Source of the DNA: Paralithodes platypus
Taxonomy: Eukaryota; Arthropoda; Malacostraca; Decapoda; Lithodidae
NCBI GenBank assembly: GCA_032716605.1
Contig: CM064509.1
Coordinates: 50,165,990-50,229,989, forward strand
DNA: 64,000 nucleotides
Direction of reading: 5' to 3'
How positions within the stretch are numbered: position 1 is the first letter of the stretch; every line of letters begins with the position of its first letter. Under the pieces are notes generated by a model. It did not search any database. It had not been told where the DNA came from and worked only from the letters and a program-made list of their open reading frames with translations. Both the position numbers and the translations under genes were made by a program. Of this stretch, positions 1 to 9,739 are shown piece by piece.

Positions 1-2
1 CT

Positions 3-460
3 CTTCTGGAATACTGCGTTCAATCCTGGTGCCCTTATTACCAAAAAGATATAAACAAGCTAGAACGAGTTCAACGTAGAGTTACCAAAATGATACCTAG
101 CCTAAAGAACAAACCATACGAAGAGCGTCTTAGAGAATTAAATCTATTTCCTTTAACCCAGCGCAGATTAAGAGGCGACTTAATTCAAGTGTTCAAAATC
201 ATCAAAGGCATCGACAATATGAACTGTAGTAAGTACTTCACTATCGACCAATCTAATTACACGCGGGGAAACGGTTGCAAAATTATTGGTAAATCTTTTA
301 ACTCGCACGAATCTAAGAATTTCTTCTTCAATCGAGTTGTCAACTTGTGGAATGGGCTTCCCGAGACGTTATAGACTGCAGCACCGTTGATTCATTTAAA
401 TTCCGCCTAGACAAATATCTCGCATCAAACCCGCGACTGACTGCGTTTGTAAATGAATAA
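3..460 (+). pseudogene. 3' fragment of a CR1/L2-type LINE ORF2 (C-terminal domain)
   Basis: Translation from base 3 gives the region after the RT palm of a Jockey/CR1-group LINE, including QRRVTKMIPSLKNK and LWNGLPET. It closely resembles the C-terminus of LINE-B at 13917-14291 (MQRRATKLIPSLRNK, IEWNKLPE). The first frame stops at about 372. A +1 shift near 367 restores homology (DSFKFRLD) up to a TAA ending at 460, so one frameshift breaks the copy. The element continues off the left edge, so how much of the 5' part exists is unknown. Confidence 0.8.
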
Positions 461-654
461 CTTTATCCTCCCCTCAGTTACTAACCCATATGTCCCCTAC
501 TAACTTCCTAGTCCTGCCACGTTAGTGGCAGGGCAGTAGTTCCCTTTCCAATGTTCCCTTACCCACTCTAAACCACTGTTTGGACACTTGATCCTCAGTG
601 TTTTGGAGGACAAGCAACCTAGAAGGGTCACTAGATCTGTTGTTGCTTGATTTC

Positions 655-684
655 CTTTGTACTTTGTACTTTGTACTTTGTACT
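655..684. repeat. Microsatellite, 7-bp unit (CTTTGTA)4
   Basis: Four near-perfect copies of a 7-bp unit lie in otherwise unremarkable sequence. Between 461 and 944 I see nothing else recognisable. Confidence 0.85.
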
Positions 685-944
685 GATGGTTTAGTACTGT
701 ATCATACTCTAATATAGCTGCCAAACTAACCCACGTGAAGTTGTATTTCATTTTCATCGTTGTAATGGCTCAGTCTGGGCTACGTATCAAGCTTCAGACA
801 ACGAGGACCGTCTGTGTCAATTCCACCATAAGTCTCCCCCATCAGTGAACACACAAAGTAAACCATTCAAGTATTTTGAATTATTTCTTTTTATACAATT
901 ATTAAATACTAATATCACTGCTTATTAGCACCGTATACAAGAAC

Positions 945-1352
945 AAAAAAAAATCTATGTGATTGAGGGAGCCAAAGGCATAACTGGCTATAGCGAGTGC
1001 CTCCCCCATAGTTGAAAGAGTGACAGGGCCAAAATCAAGGGACGTTCGAGCCCAAATGCCTGGACACACGGAGTTAGAAGCAATTTAAGTCATAGGAAGA
1101 GGGAAAGACTGATTCTGGGAGAGAGTTCCAGAGCTCAGCTGTTGAGTATAAGACAGTTTGAGAATAACATTTCACTCTTGGGTTGGAGAGTTGCACAGAG
1201 TAGGGGTGGGATTCAGTTGCAAGACGGGTACCACGTGCCCTACCTAAAGGAGGTGGTATACACTGGGAAAGCTCTGAGGAACACTGATTATTATAGTAGC
1301 GATAGAATAGCGAGAGAGATGCAACATTGCGGCGGAGAGAGAGAGATTGCAT
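945..1352 (-). pseudogene. 5'-truncated 3' end of a LINE-A family copy
   Basis: The minus strand encodes the extreme C-terminus of the LINE-A protein (SLFYRYYNNQCSSELSQCIPPP and AELWNSLPESVF), then the same 3' UTR seen at 8999-9090 (a GTGATTGAGGGAG-type segment near 951). Homology stops abruptly near 1352, where LINE-A continues for another 2.6 kb. That is the profile of incomplete target-primed reverse transcription. A stop lies in the reading frame just upstream. It is a dead copy. Confidence 0.85.
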
Positions 1353-2490
1353 ATTCACCACAAATATCTCTGCTTCCAGACAGTTCAGGACTCATTAAGT
1401 GTAAACAGCCAATTTGCCAATAAATGCAATGAATTATTGCCGAGAATGTGTCCAGTGAGTCGGTCATGTGAGTTCCTTACGCTAACTCAACACTCGTACT
1501 CTTAACGGAGCTATCTACCCAATCATTAGGCCATATTGTTTTCCTAATTGGCCATAATGTAAAACTGCTCTATATAAACGGGACACGAACTACCCTCGGG
1601 CAAGGTTTTCCAAATGAGGCTCCAGGCTTGAAAATATTACTTGACATAAACAGGCTTAATAATCCTGAAGGGTTGATAACTATTATATATGCCCTATTTT
1701 AATTAACTACCCCTCGGGTAATCTTACGTTCATATATCCATTAGGGAGGGTTTTATTTAAAAGTTCCCATGCCCTCAACACTAGTGCTCACCCATACATT
1801 AGGGAAGGACTTATTAATGTTGTCACCTTACCCTTAACACCTTGCCATAAGGTTACTGTATTTGACCAGGTATCTTTTTTTGTAACCAAGTTAAGGGGGG
1901 CGTTCATTATGGCTATGTAGCAATACGGGTGCAAATTGCGTTAAATACTCCCTGAGTAATGGCAAGACGTAGGGTATCTACTCCACATAATACTCTTGAA
2001 AGCTTTACGCCTATTCAAGCTTATTCTCTTGAGATCAACTTTCAAGATAATTTTATTTCGCACCTGTTAAGAATAATTACTAAATAACTTTATAACGCCC
2101 ATTTTTCATATAACAGATTAACTACAAGAGTTATAATATTGAACTGATCAATAATTCTTCTACTACAATACCACTCTGTGTAACAGTTTCGTGTATAACC
2201 AAATAATCTCATTATACCTTATATATAATTATCCAAGTGTGTATTTCTACCCCTCATGCCTGGTATATCCATATCATTATACAGTTAACCCTACTAGTAA
2301 CGGTAGTAATTAGCAGCTTCAGGTTAGAATTTGTTTAGTTCATAATAATGTTTAACTAGCAGGGGTACCCGGCGTTACCCGGGTAATCACCATGGTAGCA
2401 TTCAAGGAGACTACTGCAGGACTCTTCTTCTTCTTCTTTTTACCTCTGACCGGGTATAGGCTATCCTACTGTTTACTAGCCTATACCCCT
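1353..2490. other. AT-rich stretch without recognisable features
   Basis: No reading frame resembling a known domain is visible on either strand and there is no clear repeat structure. Only short TTC runs near 2426 stand out. Confidence 0.5.
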
Positions 2491-2492
2491 TC

Positions 2493-2575
2493 GAAAGGAC
2501 ATTAGCCTAACCTAACAACCTTACCTAACCTAACCTAGTATTATAGGTGGGGGCTGGTGCCCCCACACCCCCGCT
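2493..2575 (-). repeat. Telomere-like 54-bp unit joined to a GC-rich hairpin
   Basis: Bases 2495-2540 are the reverse complement of one 54-bp unit from the array at 6440-6840 (CCTAACCTAACAACC core, related to the arthropod TTAGG repeat). It is followed by TAGTATTAT and a GC-rich hairpin with GGGGGC/GCCCCC arms. The same hairpin-plus-repeat arrangement occurs in the opposite orientation at about 6147-6198. This is therefore a dispersed repeat family and not a telomere. Confidence 0.7.
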
Positions 2576-2740
2576 TTGACTTAGATTTTTAGTGTATTTG
2601 TCTGTGAAGTGGGTATTTTTCAATTTGTTGATAACGAAATCCTCCATGCGGACTATATGGAGAAAAATATGGCGAATCTATTGGTGCCTATTTTCCCTAA
2701 TAAATTGTTTCTCATAACGCCGCACTAGTGTCCTTGAATA

Positions 2741-2851
2741 TTATCATCACCATAATCACCATCACTATTACCACCACTACTACTACCATAATCACCATCA
2801 TCAATCACTACTACCACAATCATCACAATACTACTACTACCATAATCACCG
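2741..2851. repeat. ATC/ACT trinucleotide-rich microsatellite
   Basis: Interrupted runs of CAT, CAC and ACT triplets make a simple-sequence tract of about 110 bp. No coding interpretation is supported. Confidence 0.8.
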
Positions 2852-3394
2852 GCCTCGACCTCCCTGTGCCTCATTAAACGGCGACCTCGATTTCGGCCGC
2901 TAAATGACCTCCGATTTTGGATCTGACCTCATCCGTACCCCCATTTTGGGGGGCTGCGAACAACTTTCGTTCCATACACCTTTTCGATCGGAGGTCTCCT
3001 TCTGCCCCAAACGGCGATTTTTTTCAATTTGTTTAATTTTGTTTTCAATTTCGGCCTCGAAACTACCTCCGATCGTGGCCTCGCCCCCATTATGACCTGA
3101 CCCAGGTCAATTGACACCCACATGCAAAGTTTCAGCTCCCCAGGTCCAAAACAGCGGCCGCCTATTAAGAACACACACACACACACACAGACAATCGAAA
3201 ATATTGTATAGATGTGCAGATGGTGGTCGAGAGATGTGTGTGAAATACTTCATTCCTTCACTAGGTGTTCAGAATAAATGTAATCGGTGAGGTGCCAAAA
3301 GTAGCTCCTAGCTGGGTGAGAGCGAGAGAAGGGAGGGTGGGTGTAGTTCTGGGGTTGGAGAGAAAATGGGAGGGTTTAGGTGGGGGTATGGGAA

Positions 3395-3886
3395 GGGGAG
3401 GTGTGGCAGAGTGGTCTTGCCACTGGACCGGTAATCCAATGGACCCGGGTTCGAATCCCAATATGTCAATGGGAAGATATTATTGGGATGGAATTTGTGC
3501 TGTACCTAGTGTCAGTGCATTACCACAGCACACCGAAATGCCAAAACAAAATACCCTCATTGTTCCCTGATTAAATAGCACTGTATGAATATTCCCATAT
3601 TCAAAATATGCTACAGGGCGGCAATGCCTAGTGAATTAATTGCTCAATAGGTGGCGTTCTGAGAGCGAGGGTCCGAGCCTGGGGAGTGAGACTGTGAAGA
3701 GCAGAGGCGAAGCAGCTTCAGAGATGGAGTTGGGCTCGAGCCGTGAATAGGTGATTTGCATGTCTCACTCCCTAGACTGGAACAAGACCTCACGGGCCTC
3801 ACGTGTTCAACGGTAGAGTGTAAAGGCTATCAGCCTATGTCCGAGAGGGAGTAGTTGAAATATAGAAAAAAAAAAAAAAAAAAAAA
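3395..3886 (+). mobile_element. tRNA-derived SINE, copy 1
   Basis: The 5' head contains RNA polymerase III promoter boxes. Box A is TGGCAGAGTGG at 3404-3414 and box B is GGTTCGAATCC at 3448-3458. The spacing is tRNA-like. A body of about 400 bp, unrelated to tRNA, follows and ends in about 21 adenines at 3866-3886. A second copy at 28171-28653 matches along its whole length, including the poly-A tail, which defines the family limits. A SINE of this kind encodes no protein and depends on a LINE for movement. No clear target duplication is visible around this copy. Confidence 0.92.
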
Positions 3887-4264
3887 CAAGGAGAGGAGGT
3901 GGAGGGGGATACCTCTCCACCGTGCAGTGCTACTAACAGGGAAAATTAAACTAATTAATCCTGACGACTGTTCCTTGCAACTTCCATATCAGCTCTATTA
4001 AGGGGGGTGACCTGCTTTTTGTTATTTCTGTCCTTTTCTCTCTTTCTCTGGCTTGTATCCATTCGGCCCCATTCAGCCAACTATTTTAAGACGTTTATCC
4101 CCATCTAGGTGTCGATTTCTTCCTGGCGAGCGATAGCGAGCCAGCATTATATGAAGAAATCCCGCTTCGCCGGAGAAATTTTTCTATCAAATAATTTACA
4201 AATTTAGCCACCTGTCTAACAAAAATAAAAAATAAAAATAAAAAAACCCGCACTCTGCGGGTTA
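3887..4264. other. Intergenic stretch with a short GC hairpin
   Basis: No coding similarity is seen. Bases about 4246-4261 can form a small hairpin (CCCGC...GCGGG) just after an A-rich run. The LINE relic begins immediately after it. Confidence 0.5.
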
Positions 4265-4667
4265 AGGGCCACTCTACTGGTGTTCCTCTTTCATATCTTC
4301 ATAACACTAGGTCATTCTCATTTTGGGATTTGAAAGCGACCTTTTCTATTGTGCTATACATATCGAAAGCCTTTGATAGAGTCTGGCACAAATCTCTAAT
4401 GTCTAAACTCCATCCTTCGGTTTCTATCACTCCATCTGTGCCTTTAACTTTAATTTCCTTTCTGGCTGTTCCATAGCTGTGGCTGTGGACGGTCATTGCT
4501 CACTTCCTCAACCTATCAACTCTGGTGTTCCCCAGGATTCTGTACTGTCTCCAGGTCTCTTTCTAATATTCATTAATGATCTTATCTGTACCTCCAGTCC
4601 TATCCACTCCTATGTTGATGACCTTACACTATTCAACTAATCTTCCACAACGACCCACCCTGCAATT
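4265..4667 (+). pseudogene. LINE-A family relic, part 1 (RT palm), split by a DNA transposon
   Basis: The plus strand carries decayed RT sequence. The stretch around SKAFDRVWHKSLMSKL aligns with the same motif of LINE-A, and a decayed catalytic-loop region (VDDLTLFN) lies near 4615. Several stops and frameshifts are present. Homology begins near 4265 and ends at the duplicated octamer CTGCAATT (4660-4667). It resumes at 7501 after the inserted element. It is more degraded than LINE-A itself, so it is an older copy. Confidence 0.8.
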
Positions 4668-5134
4668 GGTTAATATACAGGAGGCGCTACAATATTGGTA
4701 AAAAAATTAAGCTCAATAGCATGTGATTAAGCGATTTTTCTCCAAATTGTTGATGTAGGTGTCATTCCCGGGAAACTAACATAATACATATTATATGGAT
4801 ATTTACGTTTTAAGGGTTTGTTTATACTTCTTCTTTTTCGTCTTCATCTGGGAGACTTCTTTTGCGTGACTGTCAGTCAACAACTGAGACATCTGGTGGC
4901 GAATGCAATGAACTATACTGGTGGCGTCGTGGCCAAAGTAATCACCCTACCTAATTCATGCCAAGAGTACTCGAGTTCACTGACACGTGATGTCTATCGA
5001 CCAATCAGGTGATGCCATGATTTGGAAAACAGGTGGCCCAGGATATAAGCTGTCAGTTTGACTCTGGCCAGCTTGTGTAGAAGGTGGGAGCCGATCAAAG
5101 TTTTTTCCACCGTCTTTAAAAACACTGAGGCTGC

Positions 5135-5622
5135 TTAACCCTTAAAAAGAGGCTCACCACATAAGTCGTATTTAATAAAGCTGGACTATGTGGCGGCGCT
5201 CGACATAGGTCGAGTGGCAATTTCAGCACGTAATGTTGCTGAGAGAGAGAGACAAGTGGTGGCAGGAGACTAGCGAGCGTATGACTGATCCAGACCACTC
5301 CGGCGAACCTACTGACACGAATCTCAGCTCCCTCCTCCCTCTCTCACTCGCTATATACGGAATTGTATCGGGAAAGTGGCTAATTACCTGCTTTTTGCAC
5401 TCGCGTTGCACGGTTATTGCAAGAAAACTAGCCATCATAAAAGGATCGTTATGGTGTCATTCGAAAGCTCTGTTTATGCCCTTTCAGGGATAGATACTTG
5501 TTTTACGTTCTGGGTCTTATTTAGGCATGAAAATGATCACGTAAACAGCCCTATTTTGGCTAAAAACACCCCGCTGGGCGGTACATATAAATAAACCGCA
5601 TAGGCCGCTCGTAAGGTGTTAA
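5135..5622 (+). mobile_element. piggyBac-like MITE (488 bp), copy 1
   Basis: The element runs from TTAA (5135-5138) to TTAA (5619-5622). Its ends are imperfect inverted repeats, TTAACCCTTA... against the reverse complement TTAACACCTTA.... TTAA targets and a CCCT-type start are typical of piggyBac transposons. A second copy in reverse orientation at 47074-47561 has exactly the same length and aligns throughout. There is no transposase gene, so it would need one supplied in trans. Several overlapping short reading frames inside are not conserved between the copies in any evident way and are not called. Confidence 0.82.
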
Positions 5623-6146
5623 TACCTTTTCGCCTTCCAATAAGTGTAAACTGTCCAAAGTGCAATAACCAGTGTTCCAAATACAGCTGACGAGGACAGC
5701 TGGTTTTGAAATGCACATACACTTGTTTTACATGGAAAAATTCGAAACAAAAATCCACCAGCTGTTGACCAAGATGAGTGGTGATCGAGCCTCCAGCGGC
5801 CAGCCAGGCAGCCCAGTACCTCCTCTGTTCATTAAGGTTAGTTGGTTGGTTGGGACAACATAAAGGAGCCGGACCACACTAGCTCGGGAATCTTAATGGG
5901 TCACCACAAAGTAACATAAAGTAAAAGATTTTTTCGCATAGGATTAAACTGGCATGCAAGGGCTAGTTGGTTATACTGATGTTTTGGACCGACAGTTACC
6001 CCTTCGATCTTTTTAGGCCTAATAGGTCCGGTAGAGCATAGGCTATACATCATGTCATTAAGAGCTGAAATGTATTATAAGGGAGAACAAAAATAAAATA
6101 AAATACATAGGCCTACTGTAAAACAATAAGTTTTTCAGCCAGTACC

Positions 6147-6198
6147 CAACCAGCGGGGGTGTGGGGGCGGCAGCGCCCACCAATAATACTAGGTTAGG
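6147..6198 (+). repeat. GC-rich hairpin followed by TTAGG-like sequence
   Basis: This is the counterpart, in opposite orientation, of the repeat at 2493-2575. It has a hairpin-capable GTGGGGGC...GCGCCCAC segment, then AATAATACTAG and AGGTTAGG. A hairpin followed shortly by CTAG recalls a Helitron 3' end, but this is only suggestive. Confidence 0.55.
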
Positions 6199-6439
6199 TT
6201 GTTGTTGTTGTTGTTGTTGTTGTTGTTCCCCAGGCTGCCTGGCCGAACAGCCCCAAGGTCCCGAGCAAGGGCAAGGCCATAGAGAGCCCCCACAAAACCC
6301 TCTCTGCTTACCACTAACAAAGCCCGGGTGACCGAAGCCACTCTAAGGCAGGGAGCTGAGGAGGGTGCGGAAACGCCCGGGAAACCAAAGCCCCACCCAA
6401 GGCCCTGTGCCCCTCAGCAATTATGAAGGGAAAGTTGAT
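6199..6439 (-). mobile_element. 3' end fragment of a LINE (or LINE-tailed SINE) with (AAC)n tail
   Basis: On the minus strand the fragment ends in a (AAC)n run, seen as GTT repeats at 6199-6226. Before the tail it shares the GCTGTTCGGCCAGGCAGC-type terminus with LINE-D at 59800. About 220 bp of it also matches 45690-45910. It sits inside the TTAGG-like repeats: GGTTAGG occurs on both sides, so it inserted into the array. Only the terminal 60 bp or so match LINE-D, so it belongs to a related family or to a SINE borrowing that tail. Confidence 0.7.
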
Positions 6440-6840
6440 AGGTTAGGTTAGGTAAGGTTGTTAGGTTAGGCTAATGTTAACCCCATTCTTCCTAGGTTAG
6501 GTTAGGTAAGGTTGTTAGGTTAGGCTAATGTTAACCCCATTCTTACTAGGTTAGGTTAGGTAAGGTTGTTAGGTTAGGCTAATGTTAACCCCATTCTTAC
6601 TAGGTTAGGTTAGGTAAGGTTGTTAGGTTAGGCTAATGTTAACCCCATTCTTACTAGGTTAGGTTAGGTAAGGTTGTTAGGTTAGGCTAATGTTAACCCC
6701 ATTCTTACTAGGTTAGGTTAGGTAAGGTTGTTAGGTTAGGCTAATGTTAACCCCATTCTTACTAGGTTAGGTTAGGTAAGGTTGTTAGGTTAGGCTAATG
6801 TTAACCCCATTCTTACTTCGTTAGGTTAGGCTAATGTTAA
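6440..6840. repeat. Tandem array, 54-bp unit, about 7.4 copies, TTAGG-like
   Basis: Units begin at 6440, 6494, 6548, 6602, 6656, 6710 and 6764, each exactly 54 bp, and a partial unit follows. Each unit contains AGGTTAGGTTAGGTAAGG and GTTAGGTTAGG joined to GCTAATGTTAACCCC. The copies are almost identical, which indicates recent amplification or homogenisation. The core resembles the arthropod telomere repeat TTAGG, but the array is interstitial. Confidence 0.95.
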
Positions 6841-6872
6841 CCTTATGAAAACTCAAACAAAGATTTTATTAG

Positions 6873-7257
6873 GGTTACTGTGTAATTTTAACATGAACAT
6901 TAGTAAAATCCGAGCCAAGTTTTGTAAAAACTTGGCTCGTGTTTTCTAAATGTCGGGTTATATGGGTATGGAAATTTACAAAACCCGAGCCAACATGTTA
7001 ATAAGGTTACTGTGTTATTTTCATTTTTAAATTAGTTTAATCCGAGCCAAGTTTCGGCAAAACTTGGCTCGGGTTTTCAAAAAGTCGGGTTTTATGGGTC
7101 TGGAAATTGACAAAACCCGAGCCAATAATTTACCAAGGTTACTGTGTTATTTTCATTTTTAAATTAGTTTAATCCGAGCCAAGTTTCGGCAAAACTTGGC
7201 TCGGGTTTTCAAAAAGTCGGGTTTTATGGGTCTGGAAATTGAACAAACCCGAGCCAA
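6873..7257. repeat. Tandem array of three 132-bp hairpin units
   Basis: The starts GGTTACTGTGT recur at 6873, 7005 and 7137. Each unit contains the inverted pair CCGAGCCAAGTTT...AAACTTGGCTCGG and a further AACCCGAGCC copy, so each can fold into a stem-loop. The second and third units are nearly identical and the first is more diverged. The array lies close to the right end of the DNA transposon, where subterminal repeats are common. Confidence 0.92.
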
Positions 7258-7500
7258 ATTTGGGTTACAAATGTGTATTATCGTGTTCTATAGTGTTCTA
7301 TACGCTTTTTACCCCTCAATTTCCCTGATCTTCATAGCCCTCCCCACTATCGGGGGGCGTCTTTAGATTGATGGATAATGGGTAAATGCTTAATTCCCAT
7401 TCAATTTCATCACTAGATTCGACTAAAACACCAAAAACAAAATCAAAATACCCAAAAAAATACCTGAAAAACACGTTGTTGCCTCTCCTGTATATTAACC

Positions 7501-8335
7501 CTGCAATTACTCCAGAACTCATGTAATAAGGCTATAGCATTCTTATCTTCTAATCAATCAATTATTTACGATTGGGGCTGAGATATCCTTGTTACTCTCA
7601 TTGCTTCCAAAACCCAGTTTCCCCATCTATCTACCAATCACATTCTTTCACATGACTATCCGGTGCTCATCAATAAAACACAATTCAACCCTTAATTTTC
7701 TTTCAGTATTCTCGGTGTTTCTTTTATTTTCTGACCATTCTTGGAGAGTTCATATTACCACTCCTGTTAAAAGAGCTTCCCAAAAGTTGGATGTGCTCAG
7801 CCGTCTCCGTGGTTTCTTCACCCCCGCACAACTCCTTGCTCTGTACAAGGGCTCAGTGCACCCATACTGTGTATCATGTATTCTTCGCATGTATGGGGCG
7901 GTTCCACTCATACTACACTTCTTGAAAAGGTAGAGTCGAAAGCATTTCGTCCCAGCAACTCGCTTCCTCTTACTAATTACCTACAATCTCTCTCTACCTC
8001 CCACAATGTTACATCTCTATCACTATTTTAACTGTATTTCAATAATCAGTGTTCTTCAGAGCTTTTACAGTGTATACCTCCTCACTTACGGAGAGGAGGG
8101 CACCCACATGTCAGTACACTCCCACGCCTATTATGTCCAACTCTCTAACCCAAGAATGAACCAATTTTGTCAGTCTTTCTTCTGCTCAACAAGTAAGGTT
8201 TGGAACTCTCTCCCTCAATCTGTTTCCCTCATCCAATGACTTAATTAAACTGCTTCAAGTTTCATGTGTCCAGACATTTTGACTGTAACATACCTTGAAT
8301 TTTGCTCTCTATCACTTTCAAATTGGGACACTTGT
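7501..8335 (+). pseudogene. LINE-A family relic, part 2 (C-terminal part)
   Basis: This is the continuation of the relic at 4265-4667 after the inserted transposon. The plus strand encodes decayed versions of ASKTQF, ILGVSF, LRGFFTPAQLLALYKG and NNQCSSELLQCIPP. The last two match LINE-A (LRGFFSPAQLLALYRG, NNQCSSELSQCIPP). Stops and frameshifts are frequent. Similarity fades in the 3' UTR near 8335. Confidence 0.82.
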
Positions 8336-8990
8336 TACAGGTAGCTTTATCCTTTTTGTCTCCTTACACATACAGTAGAAAAGTGAGAACAAAAAGTTGT
8401 TCCCAGAGCCAAAATGAACAGAGTGAACCTGCTGGGTGTCTGCTACACTCGCTAAGTAGGTTGTTTTGCTGCATTGTGTCGTCTCCTGAACTTTTGACGC
8501 ACTACTCCTCCTAAACAGCTGCCTCCATGACATTTAATACCACGACCAAAGTTGTTCATAGAGCCAAAATTAACAAAGTGAATATGCCTGATTTCCGCTA
8601 TCCACTGTGGTGGCTCTTGCACCGCGAGATTTTCTATAACGGGAAGTAGCTGAATCAGGATGTATCAGATTTATCTGTACTTATGAAATTAATATGTGTT
8701 CACTATTATTAAGAGATAATTAAATGAGTGCATTTATATAAGATATGTATGGATTTACTATAAACATGCTATCCCCCAATCTAAGTACAAATATGTGTTA
8801 TACTTTGAAAATGCCCCTTATGCCTGATTTATACTCTCTGCAATTCATCAAGGATAAAAGAAACTGAGATGCCAGGTCATACTTGCCTAGTAGGCGAGCC
8901 TAGGCAAGAACCTTAGATACTCGATGCATATCCCCTCTGGGTGATAATATGTCTATAGGCCTATATGCATACATTTATATATTTTTGTAT
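8336..8990. other. No recognisable gene
   Basis: A phrase of about 30 bp (GTTGTTC...AGAGCCAAAAT) occurs twice, near 8394 and 8550. Otherwise this is AT-rich sequence with no supported feature. Confidence 0.5.
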
Positions 8991-9087
8991 TATTATTATT
9001 TGTTTTCTATGTGATTGAGGGAGGCAAAAGGCAGAACTGCCTACAGCGAGTGCCTCCCCCACAGTTGAAAGAGTGACAGGGCCAAAA

Positions 9088-9588
9088 TCAAGGGACGTCC
9101 GAGCCAAAATGCCCTGACACACGGAGCTTGAAGCAATTTAAGTCATAGGAAGAGGGAAAGACTGATTCTGGGAGAGAGTTCCAGAGCTCAGCTGTTGAGT
9201 AGAAGAAAGACTGAGAGTAGCGTTTCACTCTCGGGTTGGAGAGTTGCACAGAGTAGGGGTGGGATTGAGTTGCAAGATGGGTACCACGTGTCCTACGTAA
9301 AGGAGGTGGTATACACTGGGAAAGCTCTGAGGAACACTGATTATTATAGTAGCAATAGAATAGCGAGAGAGATGCAACATTGAGATGGAGAGAGAGAGAT
9401 TGCAGAGAGTTGGTGAGTGGACAGGAGTTAATGATACGAAAGGCCTTCCTGTCAACTTTGTCTAGGAGAGCGGTGTGAGAGGAACCTCCCCACACATGTG
9501 AACAATATTCAATACAAGGACGCACTATGCCCCTGTACAGAGCAAGAAGCTGTGCAGGGGAAAAGAACCCCCTAAGGTGGTTGAGCAC
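9088..9588 (-). pseudogene. LINE-A ORF2, C-terminal region
   Basis: The 166 codons include LRGFFSPAQLLALYRG, YCSHVWGGSSH and the terminal block AELWNSLPESVFPSSYDLNCF. These are the thumb and post-RT region common to Jockey/CR1-group LINEs. The frame differs from that of the RT upstream, with a damaged stretch between 9589 and 9740. The stop at 9088 probably represents the natural C-terminus, because the 945-1352 copy ends its similarity in the same way. Confidence 0.85.
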
Positions 9589-9739
9589 ACCCAGCTTCAG
9601 GGAGGCTGCCTTAGCAAGACTGGTAATATGGTCCTTCCAACTGAGAGCAGAAGAAAAAGAGACACCAAGAATATTGAGAGAAGATGAAGGATTGATTTTT
9701 GTATTGTTGAAGAATAAGGGATAGTCCGCTGGGAGTTCC

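Larger units (their letters stand above)
4668..7500. mobile_element. Non-autonomous DNA transposon, 2.83 kb, with TIRs and 8-bp target duplication
   Basis: The left end reads GGTTAATATACAGGAG. The reverse complement of the right end (about 7485-7500) reads exactly the same 16 bases, and similarity continues imperfectly for about 9 more. The octamer CTGCAATT occurs immediately outside both ends (4660-4667 and 7501-7508). The insertion interrupts a LINE relic whose two halves align on either side, which confirms the boundaries independently. No transposase frame is present. An 8-bp duplication is known for hAT, P and Merlin types, but the terminal bases are not typical of hAT, so the superfamily is left open. 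The interior holds a MITE, a LINE-tail fragment and two tandem arrays. Confidence 0.85.

Noticed and set aside
3395..3470. A functional tRNA gene
   Set aside because: Boxes A and B are present, but the sequence continues into a SINE body with a poly-A tail and recurs at 28171, so it is a SINE head.
6440..6840. A true telomere
   Set aside because: Repeats are a 54-bp compound unit and not plain TTAGG. They are interstitial and flanked by transposon sequence on both sides.
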